NCBI GenBank assembly: GCA_034620365.1
Contig: JAQGEQ010000079.1
Location: 668,623-732,622 of the forward strand
Direction of reading: 5' to 3'
Length of the DNA: 64,000 nucleotides
DNA from: Pegea sp. RAD2-039
Lineage: Eukaryota > Chordata > Thaliacea > Salpida > Salpidae
In this document: positions 1 through 13,491 of the stretch, piece by piece
Layout: every line of letters begins with the position of its first letter
Numbering within the stretch: position 1 is the stretch's first letter
Made by a program: the position numbers and the translations under genes
Notes under the pieces: generated by a model
The model's input: the letters and a program-made list of their open reading frames with translations, nothing else
Databases searched by the model: none
What the model was told of the DNA's origin: nothing

Positions 1-645
1 TATATTTTCATTGTTTAATTCATCAACTATTTGTCCGAGAGTTACATCATCCGAAGGTTGACTAAATCGAAGAAAAGATGATTGATCCGTACAACTCAAT
101 CTATTTCCTTGGATAGCCTTCAAGTTAAAGCCACAACTAATCACTTCCCCAAGAGCTGTTAGAATTTAGTTTGTTTCAATAAATTCGATTTACAAATTTA
201 CAAATTCTCAATTCAATTCATTTAAAGATTTAAACAGCTAGTAAAATTATAAATTTTTAAATATGAAGATTTTACGTTTCGCATCAGCTCGACGAAGCAC
301 TCCTGAATTTGCAAAGCTTTTTGGTGCTCCAACTACAAATCTGAAAAATATCTAGTTAGAAATAGTTTCTATAGCTTTTTTGATTCTATAAAGCTATATA
401 GTAGATGTGGCTATATATATTGGTTGCTTATTTCCAAAATCTAAAACAACTTAAATTTACTTTATGCTATTTTTTTCTCTTTTAATAAAAAATGATTCTC
501 CAAAATCAGTTTCTAGTGATGAACTCGTACTTGGGGTTAGTAAAGTCTCTTGTTTTGGTTCAATGTTAAATCCTTGTGTAAACAAAAAGGAACTAAACAA
601 AAATCTTATTAGCAAGATATGGTAACTGGTGTTTTTTAATAACAT
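1..645 (-). CDS. Integrin-alpha-like I-domain protein, copy A (partial, cut by window edge)
   Basis: This is the 5' end of the third paralogue of the tandem family; the I-domain exons would lie beyond base 1. Exon 1 (645-461) encodes a hydrophobic signal peptide and then a mature start reading GFNIEP, followed by an FGES motif. Integrin alpha chains begin in the same way (FNLD, then FGxSV). Exon 2a (340-276) carries the VGAP motif of the first propeller blade, and exon 2b (155 to the edge) carries a GEVISC-type cysteine stretch. All three exons have the same phases as in copies B and C. From 1 to about 345 the DNA is almost identical to 10,949-11,293 in copy C, introns included, while exon 1 is clearly diverged. 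It is presumably secreted like its neighbours. Start codon chosen by alignment with copies B and C. Confidence 0.7.
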
Positions 646-3131
646 ATTAATGCTGTCAAACAATAACAAAATATTGCTAAAATGTTAAAGCACTTTCGAA
701 GGCGTATAAAATAAAATAAATTGAATAAACTATTAAAAGAATCATAAGATTTTATAAAAGTGTGTAGTTTGTAATCAAAACAACTTTGTTTCATTTCAAA
801 AACTCCGTTTAAAGAAAACAAACTAATTTTCACTCAGTTATTTTTGTTATTAATAAAATATTGACTAAGTTTTATTCAAATTATTTAACTCATACAGTTC
901 CTAAACTGTGACCTATCGGCGAAAACCCAAAAAAAAAAGTTTGTCTGCAATAACAAAGTTATCTTTTCCTTAATTGAGATGTAAAGAACTTATATACCAT
1001 TAATAACTCTTTTATTGCAAGACAAATATTGCATAAACATTACGTATATCCTCTTGCTAACAGTTTTATTACATTCTAGGAGATGAAATTATTTTACGCG
1101 CTTTTGTATGTTACAACATTTCTAGACAATTCTAGCAATTTAGTTTTTCCTTTAAGCAGCAGAATATCAAATTAGTCACATAGTATTGATACTGACAGCA
1201 TCAAATAACATTTAATATATTCTTTTATTATAAATACCTCAATGTAAGCTGCGACAAAATTAGTCACAAAATTTGTTGTAATATTTTGTTTATAGATTAA
1301 ATAAAAATAATTTGCTTTTAAGTCTATGCTTACCTTATCTAATAAATTCTATAAATATTCTTTTATATAACTACGATTGGTAATAAACTTTTGCTTACTT
1401 TATAAATTTTAAAAGTAAATTTTAAGAAAACAGCCACTGATAACTATTTATCCTCATAATTTAATCTCATTACTGAAACATTATTTTGAAAAAATAGATC
1501 TTAACATTTATTGCTTCTAAAGTAAATTTTACTAACTAACCAAATTAATCTTTAGATCCATAATCAAAAAACTTTACACTTTTAGAGAGAAAGCTGCTAA
1601 GACTTTCATTTAAAATTATTTCCGAACATATATCTAAATCTCTTAGAAACTTGAAAATACTAAAAAATGTAATAAACATACTGTAGCTGATTTAGAAAAT
1701 AAACAATTAGCTAAATAGTATCTTTACTGTTACTGAATGAGTAAAATTTAAAAAGTCATGACCAGAACCGGAAAATTTACTCTACAGCAGTGTTTATTAT
1801 TTAACCTTGGTACCTACGCAAAGACATGTGTTCTATTTATTTACAGTTTCTATTTATTGCTGATTAATTCAAACATTTTCAACAATTTGCAAATACTCAT
1901 AACCACTTAATGACTATTTTGCCTTTCATTCATGAAGATTATTTTAACAAATAAGATAATACGAATAGACTCATTCTATGATCTTCAACTTTCAATAGGA
2001 TTGAAAAGTGATCAAAGTTTATAATTTACTTTGAATTTAAAATTTTAGTTGCAAACGATAGTCATCAAATTTATAACAAGTTGATTGAAGTTGCTTATTT
2101 AACACAAGTTACTACAAAATTATTCATTTGTTCAATTAAAAATTGTTAGTGAAGTAATTTTATTGTAATATTTTCTGGTATACTTCATTTTCATTGCTAC
2201 ATCTTTGATTTAAACACCAACAATTATGGCTAAAACTAAAAAATCCTGCTCACTTAACAGTTTATAACATAGATAAGTTTTAATATAAAAAAGGAAATAA
2301 TGAATATAGATATTTCACTATCAGTTTCAAGTTTACCTTTTTTCAAATGCATCAAAAGTACCTTCTAAAGCTAAATTTTTCAATGAACTGAACAAATTTT
2401 TGCGACAAGTTAAAGCTACAAACAACTTTTCATAATTTTTTTTCTTTGTAATGAAGACTTAACGATAAAAAACAATATAGGAAGAAGTTTATAAAAAAAA
2501 ATAGATTATCAAAATTCATAAAATTGAGAAAAATTGCATAATTTGTTAGATGCAATTAATTCATATATATGAATCAGTTTATATAAATTACAAACTTTTC
2601 AGTGAAAATTCTTTTATAAATAAAAGCACTTAAAAATGAAAAAAATATTTAGTTTAAATTTAGGTGGTAGTTATCTTTATAAACTTGAAAATCTTTTATG
2701 TCTGTAATAATAACAAATCTTTAGGTTAGCTTAATTGTAATATACGACAGCAGTGAAATGGGAGAACACCGCTTTATACTTCATCAAAAAGATCTTATTA
2801 TAACACGAGCCTATCAAAGTCAAGGTCTTCTTTAAATTACATTTACGTATGCGGTCAGAACTTTTTATTATATCATACAATAACAAAAAGCGTATCAATC
2901 GTGAAAGTCTTTGACAACATCAGCTGGCTTATAAAACTCCAAACCTATAAAAGTTTGTATAAGATTAAAATTTAGAAATTAACAACAAATTATTTAAATC
3001 ATACTTCACACTTTGTAGACAGCACGAATTTTGTTCCCGTTTCCAATTGATTGTATCCCTTTTAATCCATCTCTCTTTCACATTCACACAAGCAACCACT
3101 TAACAAACCAAATATAAAAAATAAAACAAAC
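646..3131. other. Intergenic DNA between copies A and B
   Basis: AT-rich spacer. I looked on the minus strand for further integrin propeller exons belonging to copy B (GAP motifs, DxDxDG calcium loops) and saw none. No other gene is visible. Confidence 0.5.
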
Positions 3132-6100
3132 TTGTTGATTAGTGTTGAGAGAAAACCCGATTTGAGCAAACTCCAAACGTTTCCAAATATTTTGTTCTGC
3201 TTTTCCTAAAAATCCATTTTTTAAATAAAATTAAAAACTATTTTCTCTAATTAGCAATCTTCTGTGATAAGTAGGAATCCGTGCTAACAAAAATAAATAA
3301 CATAAAAAACTTAAAGTTTTTGAAAACTTAAATATAAAATAATTTTTTAAATTTAATTTTAATTCTACTAGAATTAATTCTAACTTTTTAAAGTTAATTT
3401 TTAATAAAGCTAACTAAACTGAATTGTTCCCCTTTAATAGCAACAGTGAAAATTTTCTTTCTTAAACTTTCAATTATTTGGTTCAGGTTTTCGAAATTTT
3501 CAACCAACAAGATGTTTTCGTTTGAATGATCTTCAGAGGTTATCAACTGATGAGAACAGAAATAATGTTAAAGATCTGTTAAAATAACCAAAACTTTACT
3601 TTTAGTTCATTTTCATTTACTGATTCTCCAACACCAATGGCAAAAGTAATTATATTATGTGAAAGAATCTCTCTTGATATCATTGGTAAAGATTGAGAGT
3701 TTGACGACCTGAAGTTAATTAAACCAAAATTTGCCTTTGAAATTTTTACAAAATAATCAAATAGTTTTTTAGAACTTTTTAGTTTGATGTGATTAATGAC
3801 ATTACTTTACGTTTTGGCAGAAAATGATTTCTTAGTAACAAATATTTTTGAATTTAAAATTTATAAAGTTAAAGAATTAGCTGCCAAATAAATTGATAAC
3901 TAAATGTAAATAAGTTACCGAAAATGTTTTAAACTTTTTTCTAAAAAATTTAATAATTTGACTGATAAATGTTTAAACTTAATGAAATAGTACGTGATTG
4001 TTTATAATTGATTCTAACAAAAATATTTTAGCTTTATCTAATGATTAAATATCTACTATTGTATAGTTTAAAAGTATAAGTTACTACAATTGAAAGGCTA
4101 GAAAAGGAAGTTACAACAAATATCAACCGACCTTCCATCGGTTAGGAGAATTATTACTCTAGCAACACTCGTATTTTCCCAGCTATCAGATGCTTTGAAA
4201 TCTATCAAAGCTTTCATTAGAGCTTCACCAGTAAAGGTCCCTCCTCCTGTAAAAGGTATTTCGGATACAGCACTCTTCAATAAAAAATTCGAGGTAAATT
4301 AAAGTGTCTATTTTAATTCATATTGAAAAATCTAAGAGATGAAATATTTTATTTATCTTTATATCTTTTTTAATTTAGCTAACCGTAAAATCGCTTTTTT
4401 CTTTATAAGCTCCAAGTTTTATTTCAGTCGTAATATAAGTCTGCTGGTCCATTCTATATTCAAAACTCAGTTGAAACAATAAAAGTTCAAATAACAGAAG
4501 TAAAAATAAACGGTTTTTAAAACTTACATAAAAAATTCATAATAACTTGAATATCGTATCACACCCAAGTTTGTCTTCACTTTGCTATCAAAAAGTTGTT
4601 CAGCTAACAAACTTGTCCAATTCTTAATATAACGAAATCCAATTGGTCCAACAGATGAGGATCCATCAAGAAGAAATATCAAGTCCAATTGATCAGGGGG
4701 ACAATCTTTTGAAAGATTTGGAATATTATTTAATATTTAACTCTACATAACTTTTGATAAAAATATTTTATGTTTTTATACCTATTTGTATTCTATAGTT
4801 TTGAATAATTAAAAAAAAGAATTTCAAATTAAAGTTCACTTTGAGGTTAAAAAATCATTTTCTTTAAAAGTAAACAAAAAACTGCTATCAAATTAAAACA
4901 CAACTTTAAAATAATTTTTAGATAAATAATATATAACAATATTATATAATAAAATAGTAAAGTCTATGTTTGAAAAATATTCTTGAATTCGTGGACAAAT
5001 TTAAAAAGCAGAGTAATTTTAAATATCTACTTTTACATTTAATACTTTTGATAGTCAAAATCTTGATTATTTTTTTGTTAGAATCTTTAAGAAATCTTTC
5101 AAAAGTTATATTAAGCTCACCAGGCTTGCGAATTATATTTTCCCAGTTCTGTCCATCTGAACGTTTGTAACAAAAGCCAGGAAGAAAAACTGAGTTTGAA
5201 CATTTTGCTATACCGTTTGGTGAACACGACTAAATAAATATTAAAATCAATTCTAAAAATCAATTAAAACTATAAACTTTGTTATATTGTAAACTTTTGC
5301 TGAAAATCTATATATAAAACGATTATTCAACAAATCAACTCTTGCATTACAAATTTGCTAAAATTATAAATGTATATTATTAAGATAACAAAATGCTTAA
5401 TATAAATTTGTGTGAAAAAAGTTAGCTTTTATTTGTTTAAATTTAAAAATTGAGCAAAATAAAAAGAAACAATATTCATAAGCAACCACTAGCAAAGAGA
5501 AATGATAAGATGCATTTCAATTTACCGAGTGATAATATTCTGTTTTACAAATCAACTTTATTTCACTAACTATGATAGTTCCATTGCTAAATCCATCATC
5601 GATTTGCACAAGGAAAAAGTCGTCTGCAGAACCGCTTGAATTAAGAGAAAATGAATAATTTGAACAAGCAACTCTGTTTCCTTGAATAGCTTTTAAGTTA
5701 AAATCACAGCTGATCACTTCTCCAAAAGCTCGATTAGGTACTTTCGAATCTGGAAAGCTCCTAGATGCTCCAACTATGAATCTAAACATGAGTTGAAATT
5801 CTTGATATTTTAAAAGTCTATTTACAAAACTTATGTTAAGTTGGTATTAAAACACAGATTATTTATTTGGTTAAGTGACAAATAAACGAATAACTTGCAT
5901 CTTTCAGTTTACTTGTTAACACAAACTTTAAGATAACTTTAAAACAACTTGAATTTACTTTGTATAATTTCCTTGCTTTTTAAATACAAACGATTCTCCA
6001 AAACCATTTTCTAGCAACAGACTCGTAGTTGGAGTTATTACAGTTTCTTCTTTTAGATAAAGATTAAATCCCTTTATTATTAAAAATATATCAAGCAAGA

Positions 6101-6143
6101 CTTGAATCAGTAAGATGTGGTAAATCATTTTTCTTACCAACAT
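3132..6143 (-). CDS. Secreted integrin-alpha-like protein with I domain, copy B
   Basis: Eight exons join in phase: 6143-5959, 5781-5571, 5229-5121, 4705-4528, 4453-4384, 4274-4132, 3708-3600, 3546-3394. They give 385 residues if translation ends at the stop at 3394. Order: signal peptide; GFNLYL and FGES (integrin blade 1 start); VGAS; a SCSPNG..C..GFCY cysteine region like integrin blade 2; then an I/A domain with MIDAS residues in DGSSS, the Thr of GGGTFTG and the Asp of LLTDG. The domain ends with VENFENLNQII, close to the end of human alpha-M/alpha-X I domains. A further in-phase exon (3205-3132) reads like the integrin segment just after the I domain (AQIGFS), but the exon 8 donor is GG instead of GT, so in B it may be unused. 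No later blades, transmembrane helix or cytoplasmic tail were found. Likely role (inferred): soluble ligand- or collagen-binding protein. Confidence 0.72.
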
Positions 6144-6255
6144 TTTACACACTGTCAACTTACTAAGAAAAGTACAAAATATCTTTAAATAAAATTTTAC
6201 TTGAGTTAAAAATGAAATAAGAACTTTTAATTTATACAAATTCAAGAGTTAATTA

Positions 6256-6345
6256 CCGCTTCTTCTTAAAACTTGGCACAAATCCTTGTGATGCACTAAC
6301 TGACTGACTAACTGACTGACACGTTTTGAATCTTCCATTTTTTAA
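6256..6345 (-). repeat. Short TGAC/TTAG tandem repeat upstream of copy B
   Basis: At 6,296-6,322 there is an imperfect run of ctaactgactgac units. On the minus strand an ATG-started reading of about 38 codons runs through it to a GT donor. It could be a 5' exon, but nothing comparable is seen upstream of A or C, so I call only the repeat. Confidence 0.4.
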
Positions 6346-8740
6346 TCGATTTAAATTTGTTAAACCTTTTCACGAACTTTTAATGACAATTTGACAAAAA
6401 TGAATAATAAATTTTGAGGCAATTAAAGTGAATTCAATAATTTTAAAATTGAAAAACCTATAAAATAAATGTAAAAAATATTTTCAAAATATTCGTTTAA
6501 AAATTGCTTTGCTAAATTTTTTCGGTTTATTTAGCTTTAAAATATTATTTCCTTGTTTATTTATCTAAATATATAATCTCTAATTAACATCAGTTTATTC
6601 TTTTTTGCTAATCAAAGAATCAATTTCTCAGATCAAATGGTTTAATATTAGATTTTTAAGTCAACGAATTTGACTTGATCAAATTGTGAAAAGTTCTTCA
6701 AATATTTTTAATTCAGTTAAAGTAAATTAACAAAAGAAGATGAATAACACTTTAGATTTAGAAGGTTATTATTATACTGGCTTCGATATTGTGACTTAAT
6801 TACAGTTTCAGTTCACGACATTTTGGTAAAACTTTTAATTAAATAGCCCAACTTTCCAAAATAGAATTTGTTGAGGTAAATTCGCGGTGAAAAAGACTGG
6901 CAACTTTTGATCTGCAGTATTTCATGTTTATCAATCACGATAAGAAGAACAGTTTTTCATAGAATGTTAAAATTAACATTTTGTTAATCACTTCTTTCTG
7001 CTGATTCTAAACGACTGCTTCATCTAACTTAAAACAATATCAAAGAAATTTGTTTGGTTTGGATTAAAATAACTTTTACCGAGACTAAGTCTTATGATTT
7101 AGCTGTGAAATTACTAGCAAAACGTGATATGACAACAAAAGTGGTACTGACAGTAAGTGAACATATTTAGAAAACACTGTTATGATACCTGTCTTTCAAC
7201 ACAAGCAAGAACAAACTTATTAGTTGTAGCAAGTCAAAAAATAACCATGAAATAAATCTGTTGTAACTTTAAGATTATTACAACGTTACAGCGAAACATG
7301 TTTTTCGAGGTTAGCGTTTTAATTCATTTATTTGGTTTTACTTCAAATTGTTTCAAAATTTCTATTTACTTGGCAATGTAGTACTAATTACTAATTTTAA
7401 AGAAATGAGTTTTAATTTTTGTTTAATTATTTTAACTTTACTTACAGAAAACTTTCAGTCTGTATGGTATAATTTGAACATTGAAGAGATGCAGACTAAT
7501 AATGCTGCATTGGAGATCACCACAAAAACTCCTACAAAGTTATGTTGGCTTGATGTTGTCTATATTTATAAAATGACTCTTTGAATATCTGTAAGCTTTG
7601 CGAATATCTTAGTCACTGTCAGAGACACAATACTGATGATAAGAGTCTTTAAGGAAGAAGTCCAAATTAGTAATCAGAGAGCAGGTTATTGTGGAGAATA
7701 TATGTCGGAGTTTTCTGTAAAATAATCGATTCGAATATTCGACAAAAGCTACTGATGAAATAAATTGCTCTGTAGTCTAGTGGCTTATTTCTGTCTATTT
7801 TGTTATTCTATTTATTTCAATAAAAGAAGAAGGGTGCCTGAAGAGAGCAACTCCCACTAACACATATTCTCACAAGTAATACCAGTGGTAAAAAGATCAC
7901 CGACAGCAAAGTCATCCATAGGATTTGATTTCTTCCCTTATGTGTTTAGACTCATTGTATTCTGTGAAGACGTTAAAAAGCTTAGGTTGAAAAGATCGGT
8001 TTTTTCAACACCACTAGGATATAAGTTTTTATTTTTATCATTAAGAGGTAGTATAAATGAGTAGCAGTTAAATTTAGATTTTTACAAACTGTAGATTCTA
8101 CGTGATGAGCCGTTCTCACAAATTTGTCTTTCACTAACCTCAATTTTATATTTGTTACACTTAACTTTGTAGTTATCATTTTAGGAGTTTATGACTTTAT
8201 AAGAGATGCTGTACATTAACAAACGTTAAAACGAGATTGAGTTTTAAAACGATTTTAAAAACGTTTTTAGTGGAACAAAAATTTGAATAAAATTAATCAA
8301 AATTGTCACAGAAAGACTTTAAAGAGAGATTTATAAAATTCACAAAAAGTAAACCAGAATAAAATCCAAATCATGTCATCTTTTGCTTGTTGTTTGTATG
8401 CTTGTATAAAAGTTGATACTACATATAAAAGTTGTATTTTATCTATCTATTTAAAATATTTTCAGATATAATATCCTAGAAAAATACCCTGGAATTAACA
8501 AAACTCTTTCAGTTCTTGGTTCACAGATTCTTTCACAAGAACCATCTGTAACAAGTTAATGTAGGATAAGCATCAGAAGTCAATCAGAAGTTGTTCAAAT
8601 AAATCATACATTATATGTTGTTGATATCACAAAGCTTGTACCAGTTTTAAGTTGACCCGATCCATTTTAATTCATCCAACCTAACTCACATTCACACAAG
8701 CAACCACTCAACAAACCAAATATAAAGAATTAAAACAAAC
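6346..8740. other. Intergenic DNA between copies B and C
   Basis: AT-rich, with slightly higher complexity at 7,460-8,200. The minus strand was searched for integrin blades after copy C and none was found. The block 8,640-8,810 resembles 3,030-3,190 downstream of copy B, because each holds the post-I-domain exon. A LINE 3' fragment lies at 7,795-7,880. Confidence 0.5.
7795..7880 (+). mobile_element. LINE 3' UTR fragment
   Basis: A T-rich (TTTATTTC)-like stretch is followed by GGGTGCCTGAAGAGAGCA and ACACATATTCTCACAAG. The same string recurs at 60,640-60,705 on the same strand and, inverted, at 21,545-21,640. Three copies of one string at unrelated places mark a dispersed repeat. The orientation follows the 22 kb element, where the same string lies downstream of reverse transcriptase. 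Confidence 0.65.
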
Positions 8741-11685
8741 TTGTTGATTAGTGTTGAGAGAGAACCCTATTTGAGCAGACTCCAAACGTTTCGAAATATT
8801 TTGTTTTGTTCCCCCTTAAAAATAATTTACTAAAAATTGAAATTAACGAATTCTCTATTCAGCAATTTTTTAGAACAAAAAAACGTTGTTATATAGAAAG
8901 ATATGTAATTTTATAATTAATTTTTAATCAGTGATTTTTAGGATTCTCTAAAGAGTGTATCGACAAAAATTGAATAGCATCAGAAAAATGAATATGCATT
9001 CAGCATGAAATTACAAATCATTGATCATAATGTTAAACTTTAGCTGAAAATTGAACTTTACATGTATCTCAAAAAGAATTAAAATAAACTAAATTTAAAG
9101 TTGGAACCTTCTAGAGCCACAGTGTAAACCATTTTCTTCAGTCTTTCAACTATCTGATCCAAGGCATCAAAGTCATCAACTAAAAAGACTTTTTCGTCTG
9201 AATCATCTCCAGATGTTATAATCTTACAATAAAAAAAAACTTAATATATATCAATAAAATCGAAACTTTACTTTTAGTTCTTCTTCATTGATATTTTTCC
9301 CAACACCAACAGCAAAAATAGTAATATTAAGCGAACGGATCTTTTTTGATATCTTTGGTAAAGATCGAGGACTTGATGACCTACCAAAAATTTGTAAAAT
9401 TTTCCTTACATTTTTTAATATAATTGATCATGTATAATCATAAATCTTCATGAATGTATGTAGATAACAAAGATATCGACGAAAAAAATCAAAGTTTTAA
9501 CAGAAATTTGTTGTTGGATAATTAGTTGTCAAAGTTTTCAATTTCTGCTAAATACTTTATGATGATATTTTAAAATATTATGTGACAGCATAATTATAAC
9601 ACGATTTACTATTTTTAATGTTTAAAACTGGAACTCTTATTGATAAAAATTGTGAATATCACAATGATCTACTTTAAAAGATGTGATATATAAACAAATA
9701 ATATCTGATATTATTATAATTATATCATTTATTATCTGATATTATCCAGTTAGAATTCTCAACTACTTAGTTAACTATCTTTTTTGTAAACTTTGTTTTC
9801 ATTTCTTCTTGTAAATTGCTAAATGTAATTTTAACGTAAAATGTAAAAGTTATTAAAAATATGAGTTGACCTTCCATCAGTAAGAAGAATTATGACTCTT
9901 GCAACACTCCTACTTTCCCAGCTATCAGATGCTTTAAAATCCATTAAAGTTTTGTTTAAGGCTTCAGCAGTGTAGGTTGCCCCTTCCAAAAAATTGATGT
10001 TGGAAACAGCTTTCTACAAAAATTTACTTTTTAATGAAAACTAATTGAGAGTATTTTACTTACATTTACTTTTATTAAATTCATTAATAACTGACAAAAA
10101 GCTTTTTTTAAGTATGACTGACCTTAAATTTTTGAAAACCTTTGAATTTTCCCAATTTTATTTCAGTCCTTATGTTCGGTTGTTCGTCATATCTACAAAT
10201 TTGCACCAATTTATGAATGAAAATAAAATTGAATAACCTTTTATTACTTACCGTATGCTTGAAAAAAAATTTGAATACTGTATCACACCCAAATTTGTCT
10301 TTACTTTATTAACATTCTCAAAAAACTGTTCTGCTAGCAGTTTTGTCCACTTCTTAACTTTCTTAAAACCTGATTTTTCCACAGATGTTGATCCATCAAG
10401 AAGAAAGATCAAATCCAATTGATCAGGGGGACAATCTGATGAAACATTTTTAAGTTTTGCTAAATTTATTTTTAGAAAAAAAATCAGTTATAAGAGTAAT
10501 AAAGAAACTTTCAAAGAAAATTACAAATCATAAAAAAATACTTATAAAACAATTTTACACATTGAGCAATTGATACAAAATATGTGATGATTGCTTTGGC
10601 TATTAAAATAAAAGTTTCAAAATCGCTGAAAGCTCACCAGGTTCGTGTAGCATACTCCTCCAGCTCTTTCCATCTGAGCTTTCATAGCATGACCCAGGAG
10701 TAAAAATTACGTTTGTACATTCAACTTCACTACTTGGAGAACATGACTGACAACAAATGTGAAAAAAACAATTACTTAATTATGGGAAGATCAAAGTAAT
10801 CATTAAGCACTTTGGAAGTTTTGCTGAATTATAAAATTACCAATTTGTTTAATTTTTATTTTTGAATATGATTAAAAAATTGGTTTTTCGATAATACTTT
10901 ATTTTATTGAAGTTTTATGATTCCCGATTTTCATTAAGAACTAACTATTATATTTTCATTGTTTAATTCATCAACTATTTGTCCGAGAGTTACATCATCC
11001 GAAGGTTGACTAAATCGAAGAAAAGATGATTGATCCGTACAACTCAATCTATTTCCTTGGATAGCCTTCAAGTTAAAGCCACAACTAATCACTTCCCCAA
11101 GAGCTGTTAGAATTTAGTTTGTTTCAATAAATTCGATTTACAAATTTACAAATTCTCAATTCAAATCATTTAAAGATTTAAACAGCTAGTAAAATTATAA
11201 ATTTTTAAATATGAAGATTTTACGTTTCGCATCAGCTCGACGAAGCACTCCTGAATCTGCAAAGCTTTTTGGTGCTCCAACTACAAATCTGAAAAATATC
11301 TGGTTAGAAATAGTTTCTACAGCAGCACTACTTTTTGATTCTTTTAATATTTCAAAAGTTTATTTACAAAACTTATGTTAACTTGGTATTAAAACACAGA
11401 TTATTTATTTGGTTAAGTGACAAATAAACGAATAACTTGCATCTTTCAGTTTACTTGTTGACACAAACCTTAAGATAACTTTAAAACAACTTGAATTTAC
11501 TTTGTATAATTTCCTTGCTTTTTAAAGACAAAAGATTCTCCAAAACCAATTTCTAGCGATGAACTTGTACTTGGAATTAATGAAATTTCTTCTTTTGACT
11601 CAAGATTAAATCCTTGTATTAATAAAAAACAATAAAAGAAAAACTGCATCCGGAAAGTATTGTAGCTTATATCTTTTGATGACAT
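8741..11685 (-). CDS. Secreted integrin-alpha-like protein with I domain, copy C
   Basis: Nine exons join in phase: 11685-11501, 11288-11224, 11103-10946, 10746-10638, 10435-10252, 10192-10123, 10013-9871, 9380-9272, 9222-9079. They give 388 residues up to the stop at 9079. Compared with B, exon 2 is split by a 120 bp intron. Features: signal peptide, GFNLES, FGES, VGAP, a SCSPSS..C..GSCY cysteine block, an I domain with MIDAS DGSTS, Thr in GATYTA and Asp in LLTDG, and an I-domain end with VDDFDALDQIV. After VALEG the sequence offers a GT donor. An exon at 8814-8741 follows in the right phase with AQIGFSLNTN, the integrin segment after the I domain. The gene may therefore run beyond 9079, but no later exons were recognised. 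Family knowledge: I domains bind collagen, ICAMs or complement through a metal ion. Confidence 0.75.
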
Positions 11686-13491
11686 TTTAACGCTTTAAAC
11701 TACTGTAAGATAACATAGAAAAAACTTTAATTCATACTCGGCTCTAATTCTCAAATCCAATAAAAAAATTGATAACATATCTGCTTTAAAAATCATGAAA
11801 TTCTATAAAACTGTTGACAAAATAACGAATTTTAAATAGAGTACAAAAAAATTTAGTAATTTTCTAACTACAAATTGGTTTTATATGAAGCAATAAACGA
11901 AACATTAAAACTTCATTATAAAATAAGAAACCGTTTAAATTTTTTTAGTTAACTAATTATTATTATCTATATAACAATTTTAGAAATAATTTAATTTATT
12001 TCATAATAATATTTACCATATCGAATACTTGATTACAATAATTATAAGTTAGAATATACTTTTTTGAATAGAAGTTGATACAACAACTTATCGAAGAATT
12101 ATAATAGTTCAGCCATAATCATAAATGCTTGAAAACTTTTTTACTTTTAACTAATTACTTTGTGATTTATCGTAAACATTACACCTTTAAAAATAATGTC
12201 AGTCATAAAATATTATCTTTAGTAAAGTTCAACTTCCTTTTGAAGCACAATCAATTTCAACAAAGCTTAAATCTCATTAATAGCCTTTAAACTTACTAAA
12301 AAAAATAGTTCTTTGGTGACATAGAAATAACGTTAAATAGTGTTTCTGATTATATTTTTTAAATACTTTCAAATAGTTATTTTTTCGAAAATTTCTTAGA
12401 AAATTAGTCATCAAATTTACTTTAATATAAACAGAAAACTTTAAAGTTTAGTTTTTCTTCTCAGTATGTTTTGTTTTAACACCAAAATAGTATATTTAAC
12501 CTGAATACTGTAAGCAGATTATAAATCTATTAGAATTTTACAAAAATATTAGAAACATTAAAGAAATGAATAATTTAAAAAACTTTGTTGAAAATCATTA
12601 GTTTAATCATAAAGAGCTTACAGTTTGTCTTTTACAGAGAAAGTTTTTAAAAACTTATTTTTAATAATTTACTACAATAAAACTTCTGAATAAAAAACAG
12701 TTTTAAATACCTCGACAAGTATATTTTTAGTTGTCGCTTCTGAAAGTAAATTTTGTTAGAACGAACTAATGAGTCATAGGCAGACCGGAAAAGACATATT
12801 TTGCGATTTGTCATTTATTACTGATGATCATCTCAAGAAACGCTCTGTTGATACATACATTATTTGTAACATTCATTTTACTGGTTGATTTAAAGGTTAT
12901 AAGTAATTTGCAAAAATATCAAACCGCAGCCTTTTAATTCATGATAACATATGAAATTTCAATATTTTGTTTTTTGGAGTTTCATAATTCATTAAATTCA
13001 TTTGATTAAAAAAGGTAAACATTAATCTAAATAATTTATCTCTTGGGGCTTTTTTTCAAAATTCTTAATATGACAGATCATGCATTCTTAAACTTTGAAG
13101 ACGAATACGCAATCTATAATAGTTATCGATTTAGTGGCTACCTAAATAATGCAAGATGTGTAAAAACCAAAGTTCTTTCCCACTTAGCTTGTAAGCTTCG
13201 CTTAACTGATGATGATGCTTTAGTGGCACACACCCTTTAAAGTAAACATCAAAAATACGGAAGTTATTCATCAACCTGCTCTGTCACCACTAGCATCGAG
13301 ATACCTACGCTCCTATGTGTCTGGGTAGAATAAACTACTTGATTCAAGAAGTAGACAACAGATCAGCAATGACAAACAGAGCCATTAGTCAACTCCATTA
13401 AAAGGTTTGAATGGCTCAAGACTGAGAAAGGGATTAGCCTGTATAGAGAGTAGTTCCGAATATATCTTTGTACGAATCCAATTTTTGAGTC
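11686..13491. other. Intergenic DNA upstream of copy C
   Basis: AT-rich. A short open frame at 13,043-13,240 on the plus strand (about 65 codons) has no recognisable domain or splice context. 13,250-13,490 is less AT-rich and may be old repeat. Nothing firm. Confidence 0.4.

Noticed and set aside
3056-3190. Hydrophobic reading of the conserved block behind copy B as a transmembrane tail (another frame)
   Set aside because: The same frame has a TAG in copy C. The frame that gives AQIGFSLNTN is open in both and fits integrin sequence and phase better.
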